Of a stretch of 64,000 nt of DNA, positions 41,281-49,771 are shown one piece after another; positions within the stretch are counted from its first letter, which is position 1, and each line of letters starts with the position of its first letter. Location of the stretch: positions 62,001 through 126,000 of the forward strand of contig DASXAQ010000103.1 of the NCBI GenBank assembly GCA_036406615.1, given 5' to 3'. The translations under genes and the position numbers were made by a program. Origin of the DNA: DASXAQ01 sp036406615 (GTDB lineage: Bacteria; Actinomycetota; UBA4738). Under the pieces are notes generated by a model that was given only the letters and a program-made list of their open reading frames with translations, ran no database searches and was not told the DNA's origin.

Positions 41281-42930
41281 CTAGAGCGGGATGTTGCCGT
41301 GCTTGCGAGAGGGGCCAGCCTCCCGCTTCGACAGCAGCATGCGAAGCGAGCGCACCAGCCGCGACCGGGTCTCGGCCGGCTCGATCACGTCGTCGACGAA
41401 CCCGCGCTCGGCGGCGATGTACGGGTTGCCGAACTGCTCCTCGTAGTCCGCGATCAGCTCGCGCCGCTTCGCGTCCGGGCTCTCGGCGCCCTGGATCTCG
41501 CGGCGGAAGATGACGTTCACGGCGCCCTCCGAGCCCATCACGGCGATCTCGGCCGTCGGCCACGCCAGGTTCACGTCCGAGCGCAGGTGTTTCGAGTTCA
41601 TGACCACGTACGCGCCCCCGTACGCCTTGCGCGTGATGACAGTCATCTTCGGGACGGTCGCCTCGCTGAACGCGTACAGCAGCTTCGCGCCGCGCCGGAT
41701 GATGCCGCCGTACTCCTGCGCGGTGCCGGGCAGGAACCCCGGCACGTCCTCGAACGCGATCAGCGGGACGTTGAACGCGTCGCAGAAGCGGATGAACCTG
41801 GCCGCCTTCTCGCTGGACTCGTAGTCCAGCGTGCCGGCCAGCACCTTGGGCTGGTTCGCCACGATGCCCACCGGGTGGCCGTCGAGGCGCGCGAACCCGA
41901 TCAGGATGTTCATGGCCCACAGGGGGAAGACCTCGTAGAACTCGCCGCCGTCGAAGATCCGGCGGATGACGTCCTTCATGTCGTACGGCTCGCGCGCGGA
42001 GTCCGGGACGATGTCGTTCAGCGCGTCGTCGCGGCGGTCGGGGTCGTCGGTCGGTGCGAACCGCGGCGGGTCCTCCAGGTTGTTCGACGGTAGGAACGAC
42101 AGCAGGTAGCGGATCTGCGCCAGGCAGTTCGCCTCGTCGTCGGCGACGAAGCTGGCCATCCCCGAGCGCGTCGCGTGCGTCATCGCGCCGCCGAGCTCCT
42201 CGAACGTCACGTCCTCCCCGGTCACCGCCTTGATCACGTCGGGGCCGGTGATGAACATGTACGACGTGCCCTTCACCATGTAGACGAAGTCGGTGATGGC
42301 GGGGGAGTACACGGCTCCGCCGGCGCATGGGCCCATGATCACCGAGATCTGCGGGATCACGCCCGACGCGCGCACGTTGCGGTCGAACACGTCGCCGTAG
42401 CCGCCGAGCGACGCGACGCCCTCCTGGATGCGGGCGCCGCCCGAGTCGTTGATGCCGACGATCGGCGCGCCGGTCTCCATGGCCAGGTCCTGAATCTTCG
42501 AGATCTTCCCCGCCTGGATCTCGCCGAGGGATCCGCCGAAGACCGTGAAGTCCTGGCTGTAGACGAACACCTTCCGCCCGTCGATCGTGCCCCAGCCGGT
42601 GACGACGCCGTCGCCGAAGGGCCGCACGCGGTCCAGGCCGTAGGTCCCGTAGCGATGGCGCGCGAGGGCGTCCATCTCGACGAACGATCCCTCGTCCACC
42701 AGCAGGTCGATGCGCTCGCGCGCGGTGAGCTTGCCGCGGGCGTGCTGGCGGTCGATCGCCTCGGCGCCGCCCCCCAGGCCGGCCTCCTCGCGCTGGCGTC
42801 TCAGGTAGTCGATGCGCTGGCGGACCGAGGCCTGGCCGGACGGCGACGGTTGCGCCGCAACGTCGTCGCCGACCGTCATGTCGTCTGGCTCGTCCTCGGC
42901 CGTGTCGCGTTCCTGCTTGGTATCGGCCAT
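41281..42930 (-). CDS. Acyl-CoA carboxylase beta subunit (propionyl-CoA carboxylase type)
   Basis: 549 residues, carboxyltransferase of the PccB/AccD5 family. Motifs include ARGKLTARERIDLLVDEGSF, GINDSGGARIQEGVASLGGY with the first oxyanion hole, GPCAGGAVYSPAITDF, and GIIRRGAKLLYAF with the second. In RKAYGGAYVVMNSKHL, Val occupies the position known to set acyl-chain preference (Asp in Streptomyces PccB, Cys in mycobacterial AccD5), so preference cannot be assumed. It carboxylates propionyl- or acetyl-CoA using biotin carried by an alpha subunit such as 27696-29426. Confidence 0.93.
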   Translation of the reverse strand: MADTKQERDTAEDEPDDMTVGDDVAAQPSPSGQASVRQRIDYLRRQREEAGLGGGAEAIDRQHARGKLTARERIDLLVDEGSFVEMDALARHRYGTYGLDRVRPFGDGVVTGWGTIDGRKVFVYSQDFTVFGGSLGEIQAGKISKIQDLAMETGAPIVGINDSGGARIQEGVASLGGYGDVFDRNVRASGVIPQISVIMGPCAGGAVYSPAITDFVYMVKGTSYMFITGPDVIKAVTGEDVTFEELGGAMTHATRSGMASFVADDEANCLAQIRYLLSFLPSNNLEDPPRFAPTDDPDRRDDALNDIVPDSAREPYDMKDVIRRIFDGGEFYEVFPLWAMNILIGFARLDGHPVGIVANQPKVLAGTLDYESSEKAARFIRFCDAFNVPLIAFEDVPGFLPGTAQEYGGIIRRGAKLLYAFSEATVPKMTVITRKAYGGAYVVMNSKHLRSDVNLAWPTAEIAVMGSEGAVNVIFRREIQGAESPDAKRRELIADYEEQFGNPYIAAERGFVDDVIEPAETRSRLVRSLRMLLSKREAGPSRKHGNIPL

Positions 42931-42998
42931 GACCAGGGGAGTCTATCCCCTCCTCGCGCGTCGCCCTCGAACGGGCCAGGGATGTCGGTGGGGGTTCC

Positions 42999-43004
42999 TA
43001 CGAT
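42999..43004 (+). promoter_or_regulatory. -10 box of the PD-(D/E)XK nuclease gene (leaderless)
   Basis: TACGAT is followed by 6 bases and the ATG at 43011. It is divergent from the carboxylase beta gene. Confidence 0.4.
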
Positions 43005-43010
43005 GCATCC

Positions 43011-43955
43011 ATGTCTCCGCTCACCTCCGTTCAGGCACATACCTTGCGGGAGCTCATGGGCGTGGGCGCGATCCCGGCCCACGATCAGGGCCTGATCCGC
43101 GAGGCCCGCGTTCGCCTCGATTCGGCGCTCGACGGAATCCTGCCGGCGGGGCCGGCCGAGCCGCTGTGGCTGTCGAAGGGTGCCCTGACCGACGCGCAGC
43201 GGTGCGAGGGCCTGTTCGCCGCCAGGCTCGGCGGCGAAGGGCCGGCGTTCGTGCACTCCGAGCGGTCGGCCGCCGGATCGCTGTTCCACCGCTGCATCGA
43301 GGTCGACGTGGGCAGCCGCGGCCGCGCCGACGTCTGGGAGGTCGCGACCCGGGCGGCCGAGCGGCTGGCTCGCGACGACCGGGCGTTCGCTGCCCACTGG
43401 CATGCGACGGACGAGCTGGACCGCTCGGGACTGCTGGCCGACGCAGCGCGCAACGTGGAGCTGTTCCGGGCGTCGTTCCCGCCGCTCGGCCCGGGCGGGC
43501 ATGCCGTGCCGCTGCCGGAGCTCCGGCTGCGCGCGCCGGTCGCCGGCGGCCGCGTGGTGCTGACCGGGCGCGTCGACCTCCTGCTGGTGCTCGCGTCCGA
43601 GGCGTCCGGCGTGGAGCCGAACCGGCTGGCGATCGACCTGAAGTCGGGCGCCGCACATCCGGAGCACGCCGAGGACATGCGCCTCTACGCGCTGTTGATT
43701 GGCCTTCGCTACGGGACGCCGCCGGTCCGCGTCGCGACGGTGTTCCTGGAGTCGGGCCAGTGGCAGTCCGAGGACGTGACCGAGCGAACGCTCGGCCGCG
43801 CCGTGGATCGCGTGGTGGAGGCGGCCGCGGCGTGGGCGCGTCTGTCCGGCGTGGGCGCCGCCCCCGAGCTGCGGCCGGGGCCGCACTGCGGCTGGTGCCC
43901 GAGGCGCGCCGGGTGTCCCGCCGCTGAGGCGGCGGCGGTTGTGGCAGCGACGTGA
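43011..43955 (+). CDS. Stand-alone PD-(D/E)XK nuclease with a Cas4/AddB-type Fe-S cysteine set
   Basis: 314 residues. The nuclease core is His93 (GSLFHRC), Glu170 (PLPELRLRA), Asp189 (LTGRVDLLLV), Asp209-x-Lys211 (LAIDLKSG) and Tyr226 (EDMRLYALLIG). One Cys lies upstream at 65 (AQRCEGLF) and three at the C-terminus, C293, C296 and C302 (CGWCPRRAGC), spaced C-x2-C-x5-C as in AddB and similar to Cas4. A [4Fe-4S] cluster and 5'-end or single-strand exonuclease activity are therefore likely by family knowledge. No helicase, cas or recombination gene is near, so its partner is unknown. The assignment is from my own motif reading. Confidence 0.72.
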   Translation: MSPLTSVQAHTLRELMGVGAIPAHDQGLIREARVRLDSALDGILPAGPAEPLWLSKGALTDAQRCEGLFAARLGGEGPAFVHSERSAAGSLFHRCIEVDVGSRGRADVWEVATRAAERLARDDRAFAAHWHATDELDRSGLLADAARNVELFRASFPPLGPGGHAVPLPELRLRAPVAGGRVVLTGRVDLLLVLASEASGVEPNRLAIDLKSGAAHPEHAEDMRLYALLIGLRYGTPPVRVATVFLESGQWQSEDVTERTLGRAVDRVVEAAAAWARLSGVGAAPELRPGPHCGWCPRRAGCPAAEAAAVVAAT

Positions 43956-43974
43956 CCGGTGGGCCGACGGCGGC

Positions 43975-44775
43975 TCACGAGATGACGGTCACCACCAGCC
44001 GGCCGGCCAGCAGGGCGGTCACGTTCAGCGCCGCGTGGGCGATGATCGGCGCCACGACCGAGTTCGCCCGGAGGCGAAGCCACGCGAACCCCACGCCGGC
44101 CGCCGAGGTGGCGGCCACGGTGCCGATGACGGCGCCGGTCGTTCGAAGCGCGCTGCCTTCGACCAACGCGCCGGCCGGGTTCAGGTGCAGCGTGTCCAAC
44201 GTCGGGAACACGTGCCAGAGGCCGAACAGCAGCGAACTCACGACGACGGCGGACAGCGGCGTTCGGCGCCGCAGCAGCATCCCGAGCATGGCGCCGCGGA
44301 AGATGACCTCCTCGCACACGGCCGTCCCGAGCGGGATCCGAACCAACGCGTCGTAGACGACCGTGCCGGCCCCGAGGCCGATCACGCGCTGGTCCGCGAA
44401 GTAGCGCCGGGACGCCGGCACGGCGACCCCGAGCGCGACGACCGCGGCGATGGGTGCGGCGGCAGCGAGTCCGACCCGCAGACCGCGCCCCGCGCGGTCC
44501 GGCCGCAGGCCCATGTCCGTCCACGTCGCGCCGGTCCCGCGCCCGAGCGCGATGAAGGCGGCGGCCGCGGCGGCGTTGCCGGGGATGTACCAGGAGTCGG
44601 GGATGACGCGGTTGACGATCCAGCTGTAGGCCAGCGTCAGCGCGCCGGCGATCTCGAGCCCGCCCCACAGCGGATGCGCCGCGGGCCGGTCGCGCCAGTG
44701 GCGCCGGCGCCAGAGCTCGTCGGTCCGTTGGAGCGAACGGCCGCTGCCCTCGGCCCGGGCGGCCGAAGCGCTCAC
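43975..44775 (-). CDS. CPBP-family intramembrane metalloprotease
   Basis: 266 residues with about six to seven membrane segments. The family motifs are CEEVIFRGAMLG (EExxxR), SSLLFGLWHVFP (FxxxH) and PIIAHAALN (HxxxN). Members resemble CAAX proteases and bacteriocin-immunity proteins. The GTG overlaps the stop of the upstream PF10081 gene by four bases (GTGA), so production of the two proteins is coupled. Target is unknown. Confidence 0.87.
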   Translation of the reverse strand: MSASAARAEGSGRSLQRTDELWRRRHWRDRPAAHPLWGGLEIAGALTLAYSWIVNRVIPDSWYIPGNAAAAAAFIALGRGTGATWTDMGLRPDRAGRGLRVGLAAAAPIAAVVALGVAVPASRRYFADQRVIGLGAGTVVYDALVRIPLGTAVCEEVIFRGAMLGMLLRRRTPLSAVVVSSLLFGLWHVFPTLDTLHLNPAGALVEGSALRTTGAVIGTVAATSAAGVGFAWLRLRANSVVAPIIAHAALNVTALLAGRLVVTVIS

Positions 44776-46817
44776 CCGGCATCCGGGGCCGGCACGTCTT
44801 CGGGCTCGCCCGCGGCTTCCGCTTCGCCGTCGACCGAGGGCGCCTCCGCCGGCGGCTGCGCGGCCTTGGTGCGGCTGCGGCTCTCCGCCTTGCGCGGGCG
44901 CCCGCGACGGGCCTTCGTCTCCTTCTTCTTGGCGTGCGCGTCGAGCAGCGCCTTGCGCTCGAGCTCGTTGGCGCGCAGCGCGCTCTCGACGGACGCGAGC
45001 TGTTCGTCGCTGGCGTCCAGCGAGTAGACCTCGCGCACGAACGTGGCCAGGTCCTTGCGATAGTCGTGGCCCTTCGCCTCGAACTGCCCTGGGATGACGT
45101 TCGCCGAGTTCTTCATGTCGATGAGGGTCTGCACGAACGTCGTGGGGCTGCGCCACTGCTCGGCCTTCGGCACGGTGGCCGCGCGCGCGGCGGCCGGCCC
45201 CAGCCAGTCGGGCGCGCGCGCGAGCAGGTCCAGCCCGAAGTGGGCCACACCGTCGTCGTCGTGGGTGATCATCACGTAGCGGAGCTTGCTTCGGGCCTCG
45301 GGGCCCAGGGCCTCGAGCTGCGCGAAGTCGTTGAACCTGCCGACCAGAGACCGGTCGACGTCGGCGCGTTCGCCTCTCAGCACCTGCTCCTTCCACTTGC
45401 TCATGTACGGCGAGCCGATCCACAGCGCCCGGTCGACACCGGCGTCGCGAAGCCCCTGCGTGCCGCGATGCTCGAACGCGTCCTGGCTCGTCCAGGCCCC
45501 CAGGCTCTCGCCGAAGAGCACCACGCGCGGCCGCTTGCCGGGCGGGCGTTCGGCGAGCGCGTTGTGGATGGCGTCGATCAGCATCCGGTACTGGTGCCGG
45601 CCCTCGTCGACGCGGTCCAGCGACAGCGGCGACGGCCGAAGGGAGTACTGCATGGTAACCGACGCCATGTTGCCGCGCGTGAAGTACTCGGCGGCCTCGA
45701 CCGCGACGTAGTTCACGTAGCCCGTGCCGGTGGGGGAGACGACCATCAGTAGCTCGCGGTCGAACGCGCCGGTTCGCTCCAGCTCCTTGATGGCCAGGTC
45801 GCGGCGCTCCAGCTCCGTCGGCGCGCTGCCCAGCCCGACGAAGACGCGGATGGGCTCCGCGACGGCCGGCTCGCCCATCACGTGCTCGATCAGCTCGGGG
45901 GTCAACGCCGTGGAGACGTTGCGCCGGCCCTGACGGCTGAGTGAGTCCCACGCGACCAGGCTCCCCGGCCCGCCGCTCACGAGCGACGACGTGGGGACGG
46001 CGGCGAACGCTTCCTCGATGGTCTCGGCTGCGTGTTCGATCTTGCGGTCGAAGCGCCGGATCAGTTCGTACAGCCCAGCGCCGATGGCCGTCAGCGCGAC
46101 CGCGTGGCCGACCGGGCGGTACTGCCGCTCGGGGCCCGCCAGCGCCTTGGATAGCACGCGGCCCACGCCGGTGGCGAACCAGCGCTCACCGGTGGCGGCC
46201 AGGTTCAGCCCGACGGCCACACCGACCCCCATGCCGAATGACTTGGCCGCGGCCGCCTTCGAGTCCTCGCTGGCGTACTCGCCCGAGTCCGCCGCCTCCC
46301 AGCGCCGGCGCCGGTACTCGTTGACCGCCGCCAGGGCCGGACCGGCGAACAGGGAGACCGGGAACGACGCGTCGGCCCGGTCGCTTCGGCGCGTGATCAC
46401 CTCCTGCATCACGCCGACCACGGTCCCGGCCACCCCGGTAGCCGTGAGCCACCATGCCGCGGTCCGGGCGACGCCGCGGGGCAGGCGCTCGCCGGGGCGC
46501 TGCTCGAGCGCCCGCTGGCCCGCGATGCCCGCGGCGATGGCGGCCAGGTCGAGGGCGATGCTCGCGCGCCGCCACGTGTGGCGGTCCGCCGACTCGGCCG
46601 TCGCGAACCGAAGGGCGACAGCCTCGATCGAGTCCTGGATCAGCGCGGCGAACCCGTAGTTGAGCGCGGTCGAGATGCCGGTCACCAGCGCCTGGTCGAG
46701 CGTGCTGCGAGGCATCAGGGTCGGCTGGAACGTGATCGGCATGACGGTGGCCGCCACGAGCGTTCCCGCCTGCTGTGTCCTGCCGCCGACCCCCGCGTTG
46801 GGCGATGGCCTGGTCAT
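44772..46817 (-). CDS. Large membrane alpha/beta-hydrolase (PF10081-type)
   Basis: 681 residues. The N-terminal half has several hydrophobic segments with amphipathic linkers. The C-terminal half is a hydrolase domain: RVFVGLGSAPTELERRDLAI, VVSPTGTGYVNYVAVEAAEY, and VVLFGESLGAWTSQDAF with the nucleophile Ser. Then follow LWIGSPYMSKWKEQV and ITHDDDGVAHFGLDLL with probable catalytic Asp and His. I recall this arrangement from uncharacterised actinobacterial membrane hydrolases. A basic Lys/Arg tail ends the protein. The ATG at 46817 follows GGGGGGA. It is coupled to a CPBP protease gene. Confidence 0.78.
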   Translation of the reverse strand: MTRPSPNAGVGGRTQQAGTLVAATVMPITFQPTLMPRSTLDQALVTGISTALNYGFAALIQDSIEAVALRFATAESADRHTWRRASIALDLAAIAAGIAGQRALEQRPGERLPRGVARTAAWWLTATGVAGTVVGVMQEVITRRSDRADASFPVSLFAGPALAAVNEYRRRRWEAADSGEYASEDSKAAAAKSFGMGVGVAVGLNLAATGERWFATGVGRVLSKALAGPERQYRPVGHAVALTAIGAGLYELIRRFDRKIEHAAETIEEAFAAVPTSSLVSGGPGSLVAWDSLSRQGRRNVSTALTPELIEHVMGEPAVAEPIRVFVGLGSAPTELERRDLAIKELERTGAFDRELLMVVSPTGTGYVNYVAVEAAEYFTRGNMASVTMQYSLRPSPLSLDRVDEGRHQYRMLIDAIHNALAERPPGKRPRVVLFGESLGAWTSQDAFEHRGTQGLRDAGVDRALWIGSPYMSKWKEQVLRGERADVDRSLVGRFNDFAQLEALGPEARSKLRYVMITHDDDGVAHFGLDLLARAPDWLGPAAARAATVPKAEQWRSPTTFVQTLIDMKNSANVIPGQFEAKGHDYRKDLATFVREVYSLDASDEQLASVESALRANELERKALLDAHAKKKETKARRGRPRKAESRSRTKAAQPPAEAPSVDGEAEAAGEPEDVPAPDAG

Positions 46818-46918
46818 GGTCCCCCCGTCGTTTCGGTCTTCGGTCCCGCGATCCTGGACGGGTCGCGATGGCTCGCGCTTCACCCCATCGGCGTGAAACG
46901 GGCGCCACCCGCGAAGGC

Positions 46919-46924
46919 TATCCT
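46919..46924 (+). promoter_or_regulatory. -10 box of the CHAD gene (leaderless)
   Basis: TATCCT is followed by exactly 7 bases and the GTG at 46932; no ribosome-binding site is present. Confidence 0.5.
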
Positions 46925-46931
46925 CGGGCGG

Positions 46932-48440
46932 GTGAGTGGGGCGAATCGGCAAGCGGAGCCCGGGAGCGGATCCTCCGGCGTGAGGCTGTCCGTGCCCGCG
47001 TCGTTCGACATGCCGGCGTTCGACCTCTCGGAGTCCGTGGCCATCCGGCAGGAGGAGCCCGAGCGCTTCCAGGTCGTGTTCCTCGACACCGACGACCTGC
47101 GCCTGGCGCGATGGGGCGCGAGCCTGCGGCACCGGAGCGGTGCCGGGTGGACGGCGTCGCTGCCGGCCGCAGAGGGACGCGCGCCGCTCGCCGCCGGCCG
47201 GTACGACTACCCGGATGCGACGAACGCGCCGCCGCCCGCGGCCGTGGACCTGCTGCGTGGGTTCGCGCGTTCCGAGCCGCTGAAGCCCGTCGCCAGGCTG
47301 CGGACGCAGCGCCGGCGCGTCGAGGCGCGAAACGGGGACGACGCGTCGGCGGAACTGGTCGACGATGAGGTGTCGGTGCTGTCGGGGCGTCGGATCGCGG
47401 CCCGGTACCGGCGCCTCAGCCTGTTCGCGCCGGCCGGGGCGGGCCGCGACCTGATGGGGGCGATGGAGGCGGAGCTACGCGCGGCCGGCGCCGGTCCCGG
47501 CGATCCCACGCCCGACCACGTGGCGGCGCTCGGCCCGCGGGCGACGGGCCCGCCGGACGTCGTGTCGCCGGAGCTTCCACCCGATCCTACGGCGGCCGAC
47601 CTCGTTCGCGCCGCGATGGCCTCCGCCGTGACGCTGCTGATCTGCCATCACGCCGCCGTGGTGGTTGGGGAGGACCCGGAGGGCGTGCATCAGGCGCGGA
47701 TCGCGAGCCGAAAGGTTCGCTCCACGCTGCGCACGTTCGCCGCTGTACTCGATCCCGAGTGGACCGAATCCTTGCGCGAAGAGGTCGGCTGGCTCGGCGG
47801 GGTGCTCGGGGACGCGCGAGACGCGGACGTCCTGTCGGCGCGCCTGCGCGAGCGGGCCCCGATGCTCGCGGAGGGCTCGGCCGGGCTCGACGCGCTTCTG
47901 GAGGCCGCGGAGTCGGCGCGTTCGGACGCGCGATCGGCCATGCTCCTGCAGTACCGCGGGCCGCGATACGCGGTGCTGCTCGACCGGCTGGTGGAGGCCG
48001 CGCGGGAGCCGGCGTTCGTTCCGGTCGCCGGCGATCCGGCGAGCTCGCTGGTGCCCGGCCTTCGCGAGCAGTGGCGCGCGGTTCGCCGCGCGGGCAAAGC
48101 GGCCCGCCAGGCGGGCACCGACGACGACCTGCACGAGCTGCGCATCCTGGCGAAGCGCTGCCGCTACTCGGCCGAGTCGCTCGCCCCGGTGGGAGGCAAG
48201 CGCGCCAGGTCCTTCGCCGCGGCCGCGGGGCGTCTGCAGGCCGTGCTCGGCGAACACAACGACGCGGTCACCGCACAGCGGTGGCTGCGGGAGTGGTCGT
48301 CGGGGAGGTCGTCCGCGGCGGAGGCGTTCACGGCCGGCGAGATGGCCGGCATCGAACGCGGCGTCGCCGCGGCCGCCCGCGATCGATGGCACAAGGCGTG
48401 GCGCGCGCTGGCCGAGCGCGACCCCGCCGACTGGCGCTGA
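46932..48440 (+). CDS. CYTH-like plus CHAD domain protein
   Basis: 502 residues. The C-terminal CHAD domain (about 220-500) shows VHQARIASRKVRSTLRTFAA, LGDARDADVLSARL, LHELRILAKRCRYSAESLAP and LGEHNDAVTAQRWL, with the conserved His and basic residues that bind polyphosphate. The N-terminal region (about 17-205) has the length and some strands of a CYTH (triphosphate tunnel) domain (VVFLDTDDLRLARWGASLRH). The ExExK start is replaced by VRLSVP, so hydrolase activity is doubtful. The likely role is binding inorganic polyphosphate. Neighbouring genes give no further clue. Confidence 0.8.
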   Translation: MSGANRQAEPGSGSSGVRLSVPASFDMPAFDLSESVAIRQEEPERFQVVFLDTDDLRLARWGASLRHRSGAGWTASLPAAEGRAPLAAGRYDYPDATNAPPPAAVDLLRGFARSEPLKPVARLRTQRRRVEARNGDDASAELVDDEVSVLSGRRIAARYRRLSLFAPAGAGRDLMGAMEAELRAAGAGPGDPTPDHVAALGPRATGPPDVVSPELPPDPTAADLVRAAMASAVTLLICHHAAVVVGEDPEGVHQARIASRKVRSTLRTFAAVLDPEWTESLREEVGWLGGVLGDARDADVLSARLRERAPMLAEGSAGLDALLEAAESARSDARSAMLLQYRGPRYAVLLDRLVEAAREPAFVPVAGDPASSLVPGLREQWRAVRRAGKAARQAGTDDDLHELRILAKRCRYSAESLAPVGGKRARSFAAAAGRLQAVLGEHNDAVTAQRWLREWSSGRSSAAEAFTAGEMAGIERGVAAAARDRWHKAWRALAERDPADWR

Positions 48441-48475
48441 CGCTGGGGCGGTTGCCGCCGGGGATCGGGCTCCCC

Positions 48476-48481
48476 TAGGGT
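48476..48481 (+). promoter_or_regulatory. -10 box of the ccr gene (leaderless)
   Basis: TAGGGT lies 8 bases before the ATG at 48490 and 18 bases after TTGCCG (48452-48457). Confidence 0.45.
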
Positions 48482-48489
48482 TCGGACTG

Positions 48490-49734
48490 ATGGCCAAGGA
48501 CCTGTACGGCGTCGGGGAGATCCCACCGGTCGGTGAGGTACCGGCGCGCATGCACGCGCAGCTGGTTCGCCCCGACCGCTACGGCGATCCGGAGAAGGCG
48601 ATCCAGGACGAGGTCATCGACGTGCCGGAGATCGGGCCGCACGAGGCGCTCGTGATGGTCATGGCCGCGGGCGTGAACTTCAACAACGTGTGGGCCGCGC
48701 GCGGCGTGCCCGTCGACGTCACGAAGACCCAGGCCCGCTGGGGCGAGCCGACGGACTTCCACATCGTCGGATCGGACGCGTCCGGGGTCGTGTACTCCGT
48801 CGGGGACCAGGTGACGAACGTGAAGGTCGGCGACCGCGTGATCGTGCATGCGGGGCAGTGGGACCCGGACGACCCGAGCGCCGCCGACGGGCAGGACCCC
48901 GGCCTGGCCGACTCGTTCCGCGTCTGGGGATACGACACGTGCTGGGGTTCGTTCGCCCAGTTCTGCAAGGTGCAGGCGCATCAGTGCCTTCCGAAGGCGG
49001 AGCGATTGTCGTGGGAGGAGGCGGCCGCCCCGACGCTGACCGGCGCCACGGCGTACCGGATGCTGTTCGGGTGGCCGCCCAACACCGTGCGCGAGGGGGA
49101 CGTGGTCCTCGTGTGGGGCGGCTCCGGCGGATTGGGGTCGATGGCGGTGCAGCTCGTGACGCAGGCCGGCGGGCGCGCGGTCGCGGTCGTGTCGTCGCAG
49201 CGCAAGGGGGAGTTCGCGAAGTCCCTGGGCGCCGTCGGCTATGTCGATCGCACCCAGTTCTCGCATTGGGGCGTACCCCCGGCGTGGGACTCGCCCGAGT
49301 GGAAGCAGTGGTTCGACGGCGCGAAGGCCTTCGGCAAGGCGGTCTGGGATGTGCTCGGCGAACGGGTGAGCCCGCGGATCGTGTTCGACCATCCCGGTCA
49401 GGACACGATCCCCACGTCGATCTTCGTGTGCGATCGCGGGGGCATGGTCGTCATCTGCGCGGGCACCAGCGGCTACGACACGGTGGTCGACGTCCGCTAC
49501 CTCTGGTACATGCAGAAGCGCTACCAGGGTTCGCACCTGTTCAACGACGAACAGGCGGCCGCGTTCAACGACCTGGTCCGCGACGGCAAGATCCAGACGA
49601 CGCTCGGGCACACGTACAGCTACGACCAGAGCGGCCTCGCCCATCAGCTGATGGGCGATGGAAAGCTGCCCGAGGGCAACGTCGCGGTGTTGATCAACAG
49701 CCCAGGACCCGGGCTAAAAGACCTGCCGTCGTAG
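48490..49734 (+). CDS. ccr: Crotonyl-CoA carboxylase/reductase
   Basis: 414 residues of the zinc-free MDR superfamily. It reductively carboxylates crotonyl-CoA to ethylmalonyl-CoA with NADPH. Support comes from the CCR-specific N-terminus (VGEIPPVGEVPARMHAQLVR), AAGVNFNNVWAARG, FHIVGSDASGVV, SFAQFCKVQAHQCLPK, the nucleotide site VLVWGGSGGLGSMAVQLV and KRYQGSHLFND with the conserved His. General enoyl reductases lack the N-terminal extension. It is the key enzyme of the ethylmalonyl-CoA pathway, or supplies ethylmalonyl extender units. Epimerase, mutase subunit, thiolase and hydroxyacyl-CoA dehydrogenase genes elsewhere in the window support the assimilation role. Confidence 0.9.
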   Translation: MAKDLYGVGEIPPVGEVPARMHAQLVRPDRYGDPEKAIQDEVIDVPEIGPHEALVMVMAAGVNFNNVWAARGVPVDVTKTQARWGEPTDFHIVGSDASGVVYSVGDQVTNVKVGDRVIVHAGQWDPDDPSAADGQDPGLADSFRVWGYDTCWGSFAQFCKVQAHQCLPKAERLSWEEAAAPTLTGATAYRMLFGWPPNTVREGDVVLVWGGSGGLGSMAVQLVTQAGGRAVAVVSSQRKGEFAKSLGAVGYVDRTQFSHWGVPPAWDSPEWKQWFDGAKAFGKAVWDVLGERVSPRIVFDHPGQDTIPTSIFVCDRGGMVVICAGTSGYDTVVDVRYLWYMQKRYQGSHLFNDEQAAAFNDLVRDGKIQTTLGHTYSYDQSGLAHQLMGDGKLPEGNVAVLINSPGPGLKDLPS

Positions 49735-49771
49735 ACTCGCTCCACGTCTCGTCGTCGTGGAAGGAGCGCTG

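Noticed and set aside
43011..43955. CRISPR-associated Cas4
   Set aside because: There is no cas1, cas2 or repeat array anywhere in the window; the protein is described only as a Cas4/AddB-like nuclease.
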